From positions 1 through 24,537 of the forward strand of contig QHNB01000082.1 of assembly GCA_003217965.1 (NCBI GenBank): DNA of 24,537 nucleotides, given 5' to 3'. Every line of letters starts with the position of its first letter. Position 1 is the stretch's first letter. The stretch is from Verrucomicrobiota bacterium (GTDB taxonomy: Bacteria; Verrucomicrobiota; Verrucomicrobiia; Chthoniobacterales; UBA10450). The position numbers and the translations under genes were made by a program. This document shows, one piece after another, positions 7,822-16,191 of the stretch. Below the pieces are notes generated by a model. The model was not told the DNA's origin and did not search any database. It saw nothing but the letters and a program-made list of their open reading frames with translations.

Positions 7822-8916
7822 ATGCTCCACATCTACCGGCAAATCGTTTCCCTTGAGCGAGTGCGACCGGTCGTTATCGCGCGAAAACGCGAGAATTCCG
7901 ACCGTTTTCCATTCGATGAAGTTCGTCTCGTAAAAAAGCCAGCCCTGCATTTTTTGCGACGGATCTGGTTTAAACAGATCACCGACCGGCCGTTGAAAAT
8001 TTCAGCGCGTGAAACCCGCGTATTGCAAGGCGTGCTCGCTGACGTCAACGCGCAATTGCTCCACGTCTATTTCGGTCATATCGCGGTCCTCTTGCTGCCC
8101 CTGCTTGAGAAATGGTCCAAACCAACTCTCGTTTCTTTTCACGGCGCCGATGTTTTGGTCGATATGCATAAGCCCACTTACAGGCGCGCCACTCAACAAA
8201 TGCTTGCACTGGTGAAAGGCGTGCTCGTGCGTTCCGAATCGCTACAACGAGCGGTAACCGAGCTGGGCTGTCCTCCCGAGAAAATCGTGCTTCAGCGCAC
8301 CGGAATTCCGCTCGATGTATTTCCATTTCGCGAGCGACCTTCGCCGCCGAATGGCGAGTGGCGCTTGCTGCAAGCCGGTCGCCTGATCGAAAAGAAAGGG
8401 GTCGCGACGACCCTGCGCGCATTTGCGAAATTCCACGAAATCTTTCCCGCTTCTATTATGACCATCGCCGGCGAAGGACCACAACTCGAGGATTTGCAGA
8501 AACTCGCCAAAGAGCTCGGAATCGCATCGGCAGTTTCGTTTCCTGGCTTTGTTTCGCAAAGCGAACTGCGCGAGCTTTTCTATTCCTCGCACATGTTCTT
8601 GCATCCGAGTGAAACCGGACGGGACGGAAATCAAGAAGGCGTGCCAAACTCCCTGCTTGAAGCGATGGCAACCGGGCTCGCGGTTTTCGCGACGCGTCAC
8701 GGCGGAATTCCGGAGGCGGTCGAGAACGGCGTGAGCGGCGTTCTTGTCGATGAACGCGACGACGAAGCTCTGGCAAAAGCAATCATTTTCGCCGCGCAAC
8801 ATTTCGAGCGACTCAGCGAAATGGGATCCGCCGCGGCTACACAGGTCGCAGACAAATTTGAACAAGCCGAACAAACGCGGCGCCTCGAGGAAATTTATCT
8901 GCGCACAATCGCATAA
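7822..8916 (+). CDS. GT4-family glycosyltransferase
   Basis: A retaining GT-B glycosyltransferase of the GT4/group 1 type, probably acting on envelope or exopolysaccharide precursors at the cytoplasmic face. The C-terminal nucleotide-sugar domain contains LLQAGRLIEKKG, TIAGEGPQLEDL, and the Glu-x7-Glu region spanning EGVPNSLLEAMATG to HGGIPEAVENG; SFHGADVLVD lies in the N-terminal domain. The only in-frame ATG is 7822. However, the frame is open upstream to a stop at 7738-7740, and the upstream codons spell PIVASYCATFLKPE, which reads like the first beta strand of this family. The real start is therefore probably non-ATG, for example CTG at 7759, which overlaps the TGA of the preceding gene as CTGA. 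Function is certain at family level only; acceptor and donor are unknown. Confidence 0.88.
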   Translation: MLHIYRQIVSLERVRPVVIARKRENSDRFPFDEVRLVKKPALHFLRRIWFKQITDRPLKISARETRVLQGVLADVNAQLLHVYFGHIAVLLLPLLEKWSKPTLVSFHGADVLVDMHKPTYRRATQQMLALVKGVLVRSESLQRAVTELGCPPEKIVLQRTGIPLDVFPFRERPSPPNGEWRLLQAGRLIEKKGVATTLRAFAKFHEIFPASIMTIAGEGPQLEDLQKLAKELGIASAVSFPGFVSQSELRELFYSSHMFLHPSETGRDGNQEGVPNSLLEAMATGLAVFATRHGGIPEAVENGVSGVLVDERDDEALAKAIIFAAQHFERLSEMGSAAATQVADKFEQAEQTRRLEEIYLRTIA

Positions 8917-8950
8917 TAGTTTTCCAGTGTTCCCGAAATAAAAGGAACTA
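8917..8950. terminator. Weak inverted repeat between converging genes
   Basis: TAGTT (8917-8921) and AACTA (8946-8950), with adjacent CC/GG, form an imperfect stem with a bulge. It lies exactly between the GT4 stop and the end of the convergent pseudogene. There is no clear T-run, so the terminator role is a guess. Confidence 0.2.
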
Positions 8951-8955
8951 GCCGC

Positions 8956-9907
8956 CTAACCCGCAAGCTCGGCAAAAAAGCGCCAAAGGTTTTCCCGACC
9001 GACGCGAAACGAGAGCTTTTCCTGCGCAATCCGGGTGCCGCGTTCGGCTATGGCACGGCGTTCCTCGTCGTTTCGTAATAATCGCAGGGCTATTTCGATC
9101 AACTCATCGTCGCTTCGTTTATCACCGCACGCTTCCGGAAATGCGATTCGCTCGGCTGCGGTCTAGTTGGAAAACAATTTTGTGACGAGCCAAATCGCCC
9201 AAGTAAGCGCGATAGCGAACGCGCTTTTCGCGCACCCGAATTTTCTCGAACCCGACCTGGGCAAGCAGCCGTGCACCTTTCCGGCCATTAAGATTGTAAA
9301 CGGTCACCGGTTCTTTGGTCGCCTCGCTCAGTTTCCTCGCTGCCAGCAAGGCCGTCAGATGATTGCGAGATGGGACGTCGAATTCACGCGTGCCGACAAA
9401 AATTCCAGCGCGGTCTTCCATCGCCCAATTCCAATTTTCGTCCTCGATCGGGTAGGGCGTCGGCAAGAAGGCGACGGCCTCTCTTCGAAATGCCCGAAAC
9501 AACTCTGTCGCTTCCGGCGTTGTTGCAATACAGGCGTTGGCGTCGCTTACAATTTTGGCGAATCGCGCGAACCTTGCCGCATCGCTTAGCTGTTGCGCGA
9601 TTTGATGAGCGCCGGTCTCCTTGAGACTAACCACAGTAATTCGCCCGGCCTTTTTTAACTCGGATAACGCGCGCTCGGTTGCACGAAAATCTCCACGCAA
9701 TAAAACGAGTACCGGCCACCCGCTTGCAATCGCACGTCTCGTTTCGCGGAAGACGGCCCCGCCGGTGCATGCAGCGTACGCGTGAAAGTTGACCGGAGGA
9801 TGAACATTTGCTGCCGTCGCGTCGGTAGCGCCAAAATATTGCTCCGGATCGCGACCAGCTGGATTCAAAACCGCCAGCCGAAAATTCTCTGCGTCAACCG
9901 ACGCCAT
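8956..9907 (-). pseudogene. Glycosyltransferase-like protein, internally deleted and frameshifted
   Basis: The upstream fragment (9907 down to about 9165) encodes about 248 residues resembling a GT-B-like protein (HAYAACTGGAVFRETRRAI, NACIATTPEATELFRAF, GTREFDVPSRNHL, KIVFQLDRS). After KIVFQLDRS the frame runs into unrelated residues and stops at 9122. A different frame then continues cleanly as AERIAFPEACGDKRSDDE, then LLRNDEERRAIAERG, and ends FFAELAG with TAG at 8956-8958. As I recall the family, a segment of about 20-25 residues with a PGQVAGDALLC-like motif should lie between DRS and ERIAF; it is missing. The ATG at 9907 follows the PBP stop by two bases (a TTG at 9913 also overlaps it as TTGA), so translation is coupled to the PBP gene. 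Either a real pseudogene or an assembly deletion. Confidence 0.72.
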
Positions 9908-9909
9908 TC

Positions 9910-12531
9910 TCAATCGCCTTCGTCTGGATCAACCGGCTGGGCTCGCCGAACCGGCGGCTCGGTTGCTTCCGGGCTCGCCCGCCGGACAGGAATTGCACGG
10001 CGCACTTGGATCGGTGATTCAGCGGGCGTGGCGCTTGGGATAGCGGTGTTTTGTTGCACCGATGGCGGCGTCGGCAAGGGGACAACAGTTTCCATTTCAT
10101 CCGGTCGGACCGGCTCTGCTCTCAAGACCGGTTTCGTCGGATCAGGCATTTCCTCGGAGGCAGCTTTCTCCACTCCTTCAGTCGTGGCAGCCGGCGACGG
10201 AATCGGTGTCGGCGAAGGCTTTGCTACCGCGGTAGAGCGCACGGAATTGTAGGGATCACGTTCTGCCAAGAGGACCGGTCCCTGCGGAATGACGACAGCA
10301 ACAGCTGTTGTATCGACCGCAAGCGCGGCTCGTGGAAATTCCGATGGCGCCAAGTCGTGCACAAGTGAATTGCGGGTCTCGCCATGAACACTGCACGGTT
10401 CAGTCGGTTTTTGGGCCGAAGTCGCAAGCTCCATATAGGTTGTCTTCTCCTCGGTTTCGCCGTTTGGCGTCTTTACCTTCTCGAGACATTTATCCGTCGC
10501 GAGCTGCCCCGATTTGGAGCAGATTTCCAAGCGTTGCATGCCCTTCGGTTGCTCAATTTCCTTCGCCGGATAATGCGGAAGCGCCGCGTTCATCACGTCT
10601 ACCCACACCGGCAGCGCGATGTCGTGCCCAAATGCACCACGGAAAATCTTTTGCGGTTTATCAAAGCCGGCCCACACCGCGCAGGTGATTGCGCTATCGT
10701 AACCAGCGAAGAGCACATCCGTAAAATCGTAAGCCGTTCCCGTTTTTCCCGCCGCCGGCATTTTCTTTAGACCGAACTGCGCGCGCGCGGCTTTGCCTGT
10801 CCCCCTCTCCAACGCCTCAACGAGACATGAATGCACCTCATAAGCCGTCTCCGGCGCGACGACGTTCTGCTGTCTTGCAGCGCGTTGGGCGTGCCAAACT
10901 GTGCCATCCTTCTCTTCGATTCGCTCGAGAATATGCGGAGCGTTCACTCGCCAACCACCGTTCGGAAAGATCGTGTAGGCCAGCGCTAGTTCTGCCAGCG
11001 TGACTTCGCTGCTGCCCAGGAACGTGGCCGGATAGGGCCGGAGCGGCGACTTGATTCCGGCTTCACGACAAATTTGCAGGACGGAGTCGACTCCGGGAAT
11101 TGTCCCCAGGCGGATGGTCGCACCATTCTTCGATTTCACCAGAGCCTCGCGTGCGGTGATTGCGCCTTCGTAGCGATTGTCCGCTGTTTCCGGCCCCCAT
11201 TCCCCAAGGATCCCAGTCGTCCCGCCGATCATCACCGCACGGTTATCGAGTGGGGAATCTTCTACCACCGAACCCGGAAACATTCCTTTTTCAAAGGCGG
11301 CAGCGAAAACAAACGGTGTCATTGCCGTGCCCGCCGGACGTCGCGCCTGCAACGCGCGGTCATATTGATTATGCTCGAAATCTCGACCACCGACCAGCGC
11401 CAGCACCCCGCCGGTCGTATTATCAAGTACGATCACTGCTCCCTGTAAGTAATCGGGTACCGGAGCGGCGTTGGGAGCGCGCGTCTTGCGGAAATTCGCC
11501 GCGTACTCTGCATAAGTCTGATGATTGTAACCGGGGTGCTGCTCGGCTTGATCGAGGTGGGTGCGCAACGAATCCTCCGCCGCCTTCTGCAAGTCTGAGT
11601 CGATGGTTGTGTAAATCCGAAAACCCTCGTTCATCGCCCGATCCCAACCGACCGCCTCAATCACTTTCTGGCGGATGTAATCGACCGCGTAGGTCTGTCC
11701 CTGTGCACTTTGCCGGTTGCCCACAAGCAAGTCCTCGTCTTGCGCTTTTGCGCAACGCTCCCGATCGACAAAGCCGAGGTCGCGCATCCGCGCGAGGACG
11801 ACGTTGCGTGCTTCCCGCGCTGCGAATCGGTCGCTCCAAGGCGACAAACGATTCGGACTCTTGATCACCCCGGCAAGCGTCGCGCATTCCGCCAGCGACA
11901 TTTCCCGGGCTGGTTTGCTGAAGTAACCTCGCGCGGCAGCTTCGGCGCCATAAAGGCCGCCGCCGAAGTAAATCCGGTTCAGGTATAACTCCATGATCTT
12001 CTGCTTGCCGAAATTTTCCTCGATGCGTTTGGCTAAAAAAATCTCAACCAGTTTCCGGCGAAAGGTCCGTTCCTTAAGAGCGAAACTGTTCCGGGCGAGT
12101 TGCTGCGTAATCGTACTCGCCCCCTGCCGGACGTGACCAGCCGCGAAATTCTTCAACGCGGCTCGCATCATTCCTTCTATATCGTAACCGCTATGCTGAT
12201 AAAATTTAGTGTCCTCTATTGCGACAACCGCGTTGACCAGATCGCGTGGTAGTTGATCGTACGGAACCGTCTGCCGATTCTCGACGTATATCTGTCCGAA
12301 AATTTTGCCGTTTCGGTCAAGAATAACGCTGGCCGATTCCATTTGATCGAGCTGCGTCAAGTCGTAGGTCGCGGCTTGGTTTCTGAGGCCGGAGGCTAAT
12401 GCGGCAAAAAAAGTTGCGACCGCAATCAAGGCAATCATGACAATGACTGCAGGCAGATAAAATCGAGGCTGCGCGTACCATGGCCGGCGGTAACGGTGTA
12501 GCGGCGTCGGCATCAAAAATGAGACGGGCAT
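9910..12531 (-). CDS. Class A penicillin-binding protein with altered SxxK motif
   Basis: A bifunctional-type peptidoglycan synthase of 873 residues. It has a short cytoplasmic N-terminus and one membrane anchor (about 25-48). The GT51 transglycosylase domain (about 75-255) contains catalytic Glu106 in VVAIEDTKFY, QGASTITQQLARN, and Glu181 in KIMELYLNRIYFGG. The transpeptidase domain spans about 360-650. In it SKN (467-469) and KTGT (596-599) are present, but the nucleophile motif, expected as GSxxKPF, reads GTAMTPF: Thr402 replaces Ser and Thr405 replaces Lys. Glycan polymerisation should be intact; cross-linking activity is doubtful. The tail from about 700 is rich in Pro and charged residues, with PVRRA-type repeats near the end. 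It is divergent from the methyltransferase gene and its stop abuts the glycosyltransferase-like pseudogene. Confidence 0.93.
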   Translation of the reverse strand: MPVSFLMPTPLHRYRRPWYAQPRFYLPAVIVMIALIAVATFFAALASGLRNQAATYDLTQLDQMESASVILDRNGKIFGQIYVENRQTVPYDQLPRDLVNAVVAIEDTKFYQHSGYDIEGMMRAALKNFAAGHVRQGASTITQQLARNSFALKERTFRRKLVEIFLAKRIEENFGKQKIMELYLNRIYFGGGLYGAEAAARGYFSKPAREMSLAECATLAGVIKSPNRLSPWSDRFAAREARNVVLARMRDLGFVDRERCAKAQDEDLLVGNRQSAQGQTYAVDYIRQKVIEAVGWDRAMNEGFRIYTTIDSDLQKAAEDSLRTHLDQAEQHPGYNHQTYAEYAANFRKTRAPNAAPVPDYLQGAVIVLDNTTGGVLALVGGRDFEHNQYDRALQARRPAGTAMTPFVFAAAFEKGMFPGSVVEDSPLDNRAVMIGGTTGILGEWGPETADNRYEGAITAREALVKSKNGATIRLGTIPGVDSVLQICREAGIKSPLRPYPATFLGSSEVTLAELALAYTIFPNGGWRVNAPHILERIEEKDGTVWHAQRAARQQNVVAPETAYEVHSCLVEALERGTGKAARAQFGLKKMPAAGKTGTAYDFTDVLFAGYDSAITCAVWAGFDKPQKIFRGAFGHDIALPVWVDVMNAALPHYPAKEIEQPKGMQRLEICSKSGQLATDKCLEKVKTPNGETEEKTTYMELATSAQKPTEPCSVHGETRNSLVHDLAPSEFPRAALAVDTTAVAVVIPQGPVLLAERDPYNSVRSTAVAKPSPTPIPSPAATTEGVEKAASEEMPDPTKPVLRAEPVRPDEMETVVPLPTPPSVQQNTAIPSATPAESPIQVRRAIPVRRASPEATEPPVRRAQPVDPDEGD

Positions 12532-12606
12532 GCAGGAACTGGAAAAGACAAATCGACTTCGGCCGGAATCTTAGGCGCAATTCAGGGGGAAATCCAAAGG
12601 CGAAAC

Positions 12607-13752
12607 GTGATAATGGGCGATCCTGAGCTGATCGAGATCATTCGCGCGGAAATTGCTGCGCGGGGTCCGATCTCCTTCGCACGGTTTATGGAGCTCGCGC
12701 TCTATGAACCTCAGCATGGATACTATTCCAGTGGACGCGCCGTCATCGGGCGTCGGGGCGATTTTTTCACAAATGTAAGCGTCGGACCCGTATTCGGGCG
12801 GTTGCTCGCCATTCAGTTTGCCGAAGTATGGGAAAAATTAGGCAGACCATCCCATTTCACCATCATTGAACATGGCGCAGACGACGGCGCTTTTGCGGCC
12901 GACGCGCTCACGGCGCTGAATCAATCTTTCGTGGAATGTTTTAAGACAATCCGTTATATTATCGCCGAACCGTTTCCCGTTTGGCGCGATCGACAACAAG
13001 AAAGACTCGCCTCCTTTGGGCACAAAATCCGGTGGGTCGCATCGATTGATCAAGTCGAACCTTTCGTCGGAGTCCATTTTTCAAATGAGCTGTTCGACGC
13101 GCTTCCTGTTCATCTCCTCTTCTCGGAGCTCGTGAAAAATGGCACGGTTACCTGGAACGAAAGGTTTGTCTCCACCTCGGACAACGACTTCGAATTCGTG
13201 ACCGGGCCCGTCTCCGACTCCCATCTGGAAATCGCGCTTCGGCGACTGCCCCCCTTACCGCCCAGTGTCCAAACGGAAGTCAACCTCGCCGCGCCAAAAC
13301 TGATGCGCGAAATTGCGGCCAGCCTGGCACGTGGCGTTATTCTCACTATCGATTACGGATTCTCTCGGGCGGAATTTTATTCTCCTCATCGCCGCGAAGG
13401 CTCGCTGCAAATCCGATCGGGACACCGAAAATTACCGTCGCCTTTTCAACAAATTGGTCACGCCGACATTTCGACGCATGTGGAATGGACAAGCCTGGCC
13501 CAGGCTGGCGAAGAAGCTGGCGCAAGTGCGTTAGCTTTCACCGACCAGCATCACTTCTTCACTGGAATTATTTTAGGATGTCTTACGGCCGAAAAAGAAT
13601 TCGTAAAATCAAACAAGCGCGCTCTGCAAACACTCCTTCATCCGGAATTGCTTGGCCGGAACTTCCAAGTGCTCGGGTTTGCGAAGAACTTTTCGGAGTC
13701 ACTTAGCGGATTCCGCTTTGCACGCAACGTCCGACACGAGCTCGGTCTCTAG
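12607..13752 (+). CDS. MidA/NDUFAF7-type SAM-dependent methyltransferase
   Basis: Putative SAM-dependent methyltransferase of the COG1565/DUF185 family; the mitochondrial member methylates an arginine of complex I, while bacterial substrates are mostly unknown. Recognised landmarks are PISFARFMELALYEPQHGYY near the N-terminus, GRRGDFFTNVSVGPVFG, the SAM-binding segment IIEHGADDGAFA (the family usually has ExGxGxG here), HFSNELFDALPVHLL, and LTIDYGF followed by a GHRKLPSPFQQIGHADIS-type segment. GTG at 12607 is used; ATG at 12613 two codons later is an equally good start. A 75-base gap separates it from the divergent PBP gene, and it converges on the GNAT gene with 18 bases between stops. The frame is intact at 381 residues. 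Confidence 0.88.
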   Translation: MIMGDPELIEIIRAEIAARGPISFARFMELALYEPQHGYYSSGRAVIGRRGDFFTNVSVGPVFGRLLAIQFAEVWEKLGRPSHFTIIEHGADDGAFAADALTALNQSFVECFKTIRYIIAEPFPVWRDRQQERLASFGHKIRWVASIDQVEPFVGVHFSNELFDALPVHLLFSELVKNGTVTWNERFVSTSDNDFEFVTGPVSDSHLEIALRRLPPLPPSVQTEVNLAAPKLMREIAASLARGVILTIDYGFSRAEFYSPHRREGSLQIRSGHRKLPSPFQQIGHADISTHVEWTSLAQAGEEAGASALAFTDQHHFFTGIILGCLTAEKEFVKSNKRALQTLLHPELLGRNFQVLGFAKNFSESLSGFRFARNVRHELGL

Positions 13753-13756
13753 ATAA

Positions 13757-13766
13757 AGCGATCGCT
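13757..13766. other. Perfect palindrome AGCGATCGCT between converging stops
   Basis: This 10-base palindrome occupies most of the 18-base gap between the methyltransferase stop and the GNAT stop, flanked on both sides by CTAG. It has no loop and no T-run, so it may be a binding or processing site or simply chance. Confidence 0.25.
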
Positions 13767-13770
13767 CTCT

Positions 13771-14259
13771 CTAGTCGGTCAGGTTCCGGAACATGATATA
13801 AACGTCGATAAATCCCTTGCTGGAGTGGCGGAAAGCGCCAGGTAACGTGGCTACGATTTTGAACCCGAGGCTTTCCCATAATCGGATAGCGGCCTGATTT
13901 GTAGATACGACGAAGTTGAACTGCATCGCTCGAAAGCCGAGGCGCCGCGCTTCCTCCAGACAATGCTCCCCCATTTGCCGGCCCACTCCCATTCCGCGCG
14001 CCTGCGATGAAACCATAAAAGCAGCATTGGCGACGTGGGAGCCAAGCCCGGGTTGATTCGTTCTGATAATGTAGGTTCCTACGACTCCGCCGTTCCTCTC
14101 GGCAACGTAGGTCCATATACCGGGTTGGAACCAGTAAGCGAGGGCGTCTTGTCGCGACATTCCCGGATCGAACGCGTAAGTATCACCGGACGCGATGACA
14201 GCTTTAAATATACTCCAGATCGCATCCTTATCGGTCTCCGTCGCAGGCCGTATTCTCAC
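13771..14259 (-). CDS. GNAT-family N-acetyltransferase
   Basis: Single-domain acetyl-CoA-dependent acetyltransferase of 162 residues. It has the family opening MRIRPATETDKDAIW, a mid-protein strand WTYVAERNGGVVGTYII, and the acetyl-CoA pyrophosphate-binding motif SSQARGMGVGRQMG (Q/RxxGxG/A) at about 84-97. The C-terminal segment AIRLWESLGFKIVATLPGAF is typical of GNATs of the phosphinothricin acetyltransferase/RimI-like type. The substrate cannot be told. The GTG start is well supported because an in-frame TAA sits immediately upstream of it. It lies 54 bases downstream of pgi on the same strand, so it may be its distal co-transcribed gene. Confidence 0.9.
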   Translation of the reverse strand: MRIRPATETDKDAIWSIFKAVIASGDTYAFDPGMSRQDALAYWFQPGIWTYVAERNGGVVGTYIIRTNQPGLGSHVANAAFMVSSQARGMGVGRQMGEHCLEEARRLGFRAMQFNFVVSTNQAAIRLWESLGFKIVATLPGAFRHSSKGFIDVYIMFRNLTD

Positions 14260-14313
14260 TTATACGAAGCATTCTAAATCGAACCGCGCCAAGTCGGTCG
14301 AATATAGTCCGAG

Positions 14314-15954
14314 CTAGGACTCTTTCATTTTTCGATAGCGATGAATCAGCGCGGTGGTTGAGCTATCATGTTTGAGGTCAGGATCGTCCTTCCTTTCCAG
14401 CTCTGGAATGATCCGCTGGGCAAGCAGCTTACCGAGCTCAACTCCCCATTGATCGAACGAATCAATATTCCAAATCGCGCCCTGCGTGAAAACAGAGTGT
14501 TCATAAAGGGCAACGAGCCCGCCAAGGGCGGCTGGAGTGAGCCGCTCGGCCAGAATGGTGTTGGACGGGCGATTTCCTTCAAATACGCGATGCGGGACCA
14601 ACCATTCCGGGGTGCCTTCGGCCCTAACCTCATCGGCTGTCTTCCCGAAAGCCAAAGCTTCGGTCTGGGCAAAGACGTTGGCCATCAAAATATCGTGATG
14701 GCGGCCGATCGGGTTGAGGGTTTGGGCAAAGGCGATAAAATCGCACGGAATCAGGCGGGTGCCCTGATGGATCAGTTGGTAAAATGAATGCTGACCATTG
14801 GTACCCGGCTCTCCCCAGTAGATCGGTCCGGTGTCATAGGTGACTTTAGCCCCTTCCAATGTCACGTGCTTGCCGTTGCTTTCCATGGTGAGTTGCTGGA
14901 GGTAGGCGGGGAACCGCTTCAGATATTGTTCGTAAGGCAGCACCGCGACCGTCTGCGCCCCGAAGAAATCGGTGTACCAGATCGTGAATAGGCCCATGAG
15001 CACGGGTAGGTTTTCCTCAAACGGCGCCGTGCGGAAATGTTCGTCCATTACATGAAACCCTTCGAGTAATGCCCGAAAATGATCCGGCCCGATCGCTACC
15101 ATTGTGGAAAGTCCGATGGCGGAATCCATCGAATAGCGGCCGCCCACCCAGTCCCAGAACTCGAACATATTGGCAGGATCAATGCCGAACTCAGAGACCT
15201 TAGCGCGGTTGGTCGAGACGGCGACGAAATGCTTCGCGATTGCTTTCGGATCGCCGCCAAGTCCATTGAGTAGCCACTGGCGCGCGCTTGCAGCGTTCGT
15301 CATTGTTTCCAGCGTCGTGAACGTCTTGGACGAACCAATGAAAAGTGTCTCGGCAGGATCGAGGTCACGAGTTGCCTCCACGAAATCGGTTCCATCCACA
15401 TTGGAGACGAATCGGAACGTCATGGAGCGATCGCTGTAGTACTTCAGCGCCTCATAAGCCATGACCGGGCCAAGATCCGAGCCGCCGATACCGATATTGA
15501 TAATGTTACGAATGCGTTTGCCCGTATATCCCTTCCACTCCCCGACGCGAACGCGCTCGGAGAAAATACTCATCTTATCGAGGACCCCCTGAACCTGCGC
15601 GACAACGTTCTCGCCATCTACCAAGATCGACATGCCGCGCGGCGCGCGCAGGGCTATGTGCAAAACCGAGCGATTCTCGGTCACATTGACCTTATCGCCT
15701 CGGAACATCGCTTCGATGCGGGAACGCAAATCAGATTCTTCTGCCAGCTTGATCAAAAGCTTCAGCGTTTCGTCAGTTACGAGGTTCTTCGAATAGTCGA
15801 GGTAGAATCCGGCGCCGTCGATTGCGAGCCGCTCTCCCCGCTTGGGATCGTCAGCGAAGAGTCTCCGAAGAGACAGGGTTCTAATGAAATCGTAGTGCGT
15901 CCGCAGAGCTTTCCAAGCCGGGCGCTCGGTCAAAGGCAAAGAAAAGATGGCCAT
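14314..15954 (-). CDS. pgi: Glucose-6-phosphate isomerase
   Basis: Interconverts glucose-6-phosphate and fructose-6-phosphate in glycolysis and gluconeogenesis. The 546-residue, E. coli-like long form has the SIS domains with NIGIGGSDLGP, FVSNVDGTDF, GSSKTFTTLETMTNA, the signature DWVGGRYS, and the second signature WNIDSFDQWGVELGK. Catalytic equivalents are Glu358 in TMESNGK, His389 in NGQHSFYQLIHQG and Lys509 in VELGK. ATG start; no clear Shine-Dalgarno. Upstream lies a 237-base gap and then the sensor kinase remnant on the same strand; downstream lies the GNAT gene. The frame is intact. Confidence 0.96.
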   Translation of the reverse strand: MAIFSLPLTERPAWKALRTHYDFIRTLSLRRLFADDPKRGERLAIDGAGFYLDYSKNLVTDETLKLLIKLAEESDLRSRIEAMFRGDKVNVTENRSVLHIALRAPRGMSILVDGENVVAQVQGVLDKMSIFSERVRVGEWKGYTGKRIRNIINIGIGGSDLGPVMAYEALKYYSDRSMTFRFVSNVDGTDFVEATRDLDPAETLFIGSSKTFTTLETMTNAASARQWLLNGLGGDPKAIAKHFVAVSTNRAKVSEFGIDPANMFEFWDWVGGRYSMDSAIGLSTMVAIGPDHFRALLEGFHVMDEHFRTAPFEENLPVLMGLFTIWYTDFFGAQTVAVLPYEQYLKRFPAYLQQLTMESNGKHVTLEGAKVTYDTGPIYWGEPGTNGQHSFYQLIHQGTRLIPCDFIAFAQTLNPIGRHHDILMANVFAQTEALAFGKTADEVRAEGTPEWLVPHRVFEGNRPSNTILAERLTPAALGGLVALYEHSVFTQGAIWNIDSFDQWGVELGKLLAQRIIPELERKDDPDLKHDSSTTALIHRYRKMKES

Positions 15955-16009
15955 GCTGTGGGAATGTTTTCGGTACTGGTTTAATACCCACTCTACTCAA
16001 AGGAACTCG

Positions 16010-16038
16010 TTCGGTTATCGTTTTATCCGACTACCGAA
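16010..16038. other. Imperfect inverted repeat upstream of pgi
   Basis: TTCGGTTATCG (16010-16020) and CGACTACCGAA (16028-16038) pair except at two positions around a 7-base loop. The element lies in the 15955-16191 gap between the kinase and pgi and could be an operator or a structured leader. The rest of this gap shows nothing recognisable. Confidence 0.3.
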
Positions 16039-16191
16039 TGTTGCCGCGTGTGATTAACTTTGAAAGAGTAAACCTTGTCGATCCCACGCTTCTCACCTAA
16101 ACAACGGAACACGGCCGAGGATTTGGCACGCCACCACGGCATTATGAGCCCAGTTTAAATCGGGGGTTCGCGAATAAGGCCGACCCGGAAC

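Noticed and set aside
8242..8874. 210-codon minus-strand open frame inside the GT4 gene
   Set aside because: Antisense shadow of a well-supported glycosyltransferase.
11160..11864. 234-codon plus-strand open frame inside the PBP gene
   Set aside because: Antisense shadow of the transglycosylase/transpeptidase coding region, with low-complexity Arg/Pro/Ser translation.
14306..14321. AGTCC/GGACT hairpin over the pgi stop as a terminator
   Set aside because: Only a 5-base stem, and on the minus strand no T-run follows.
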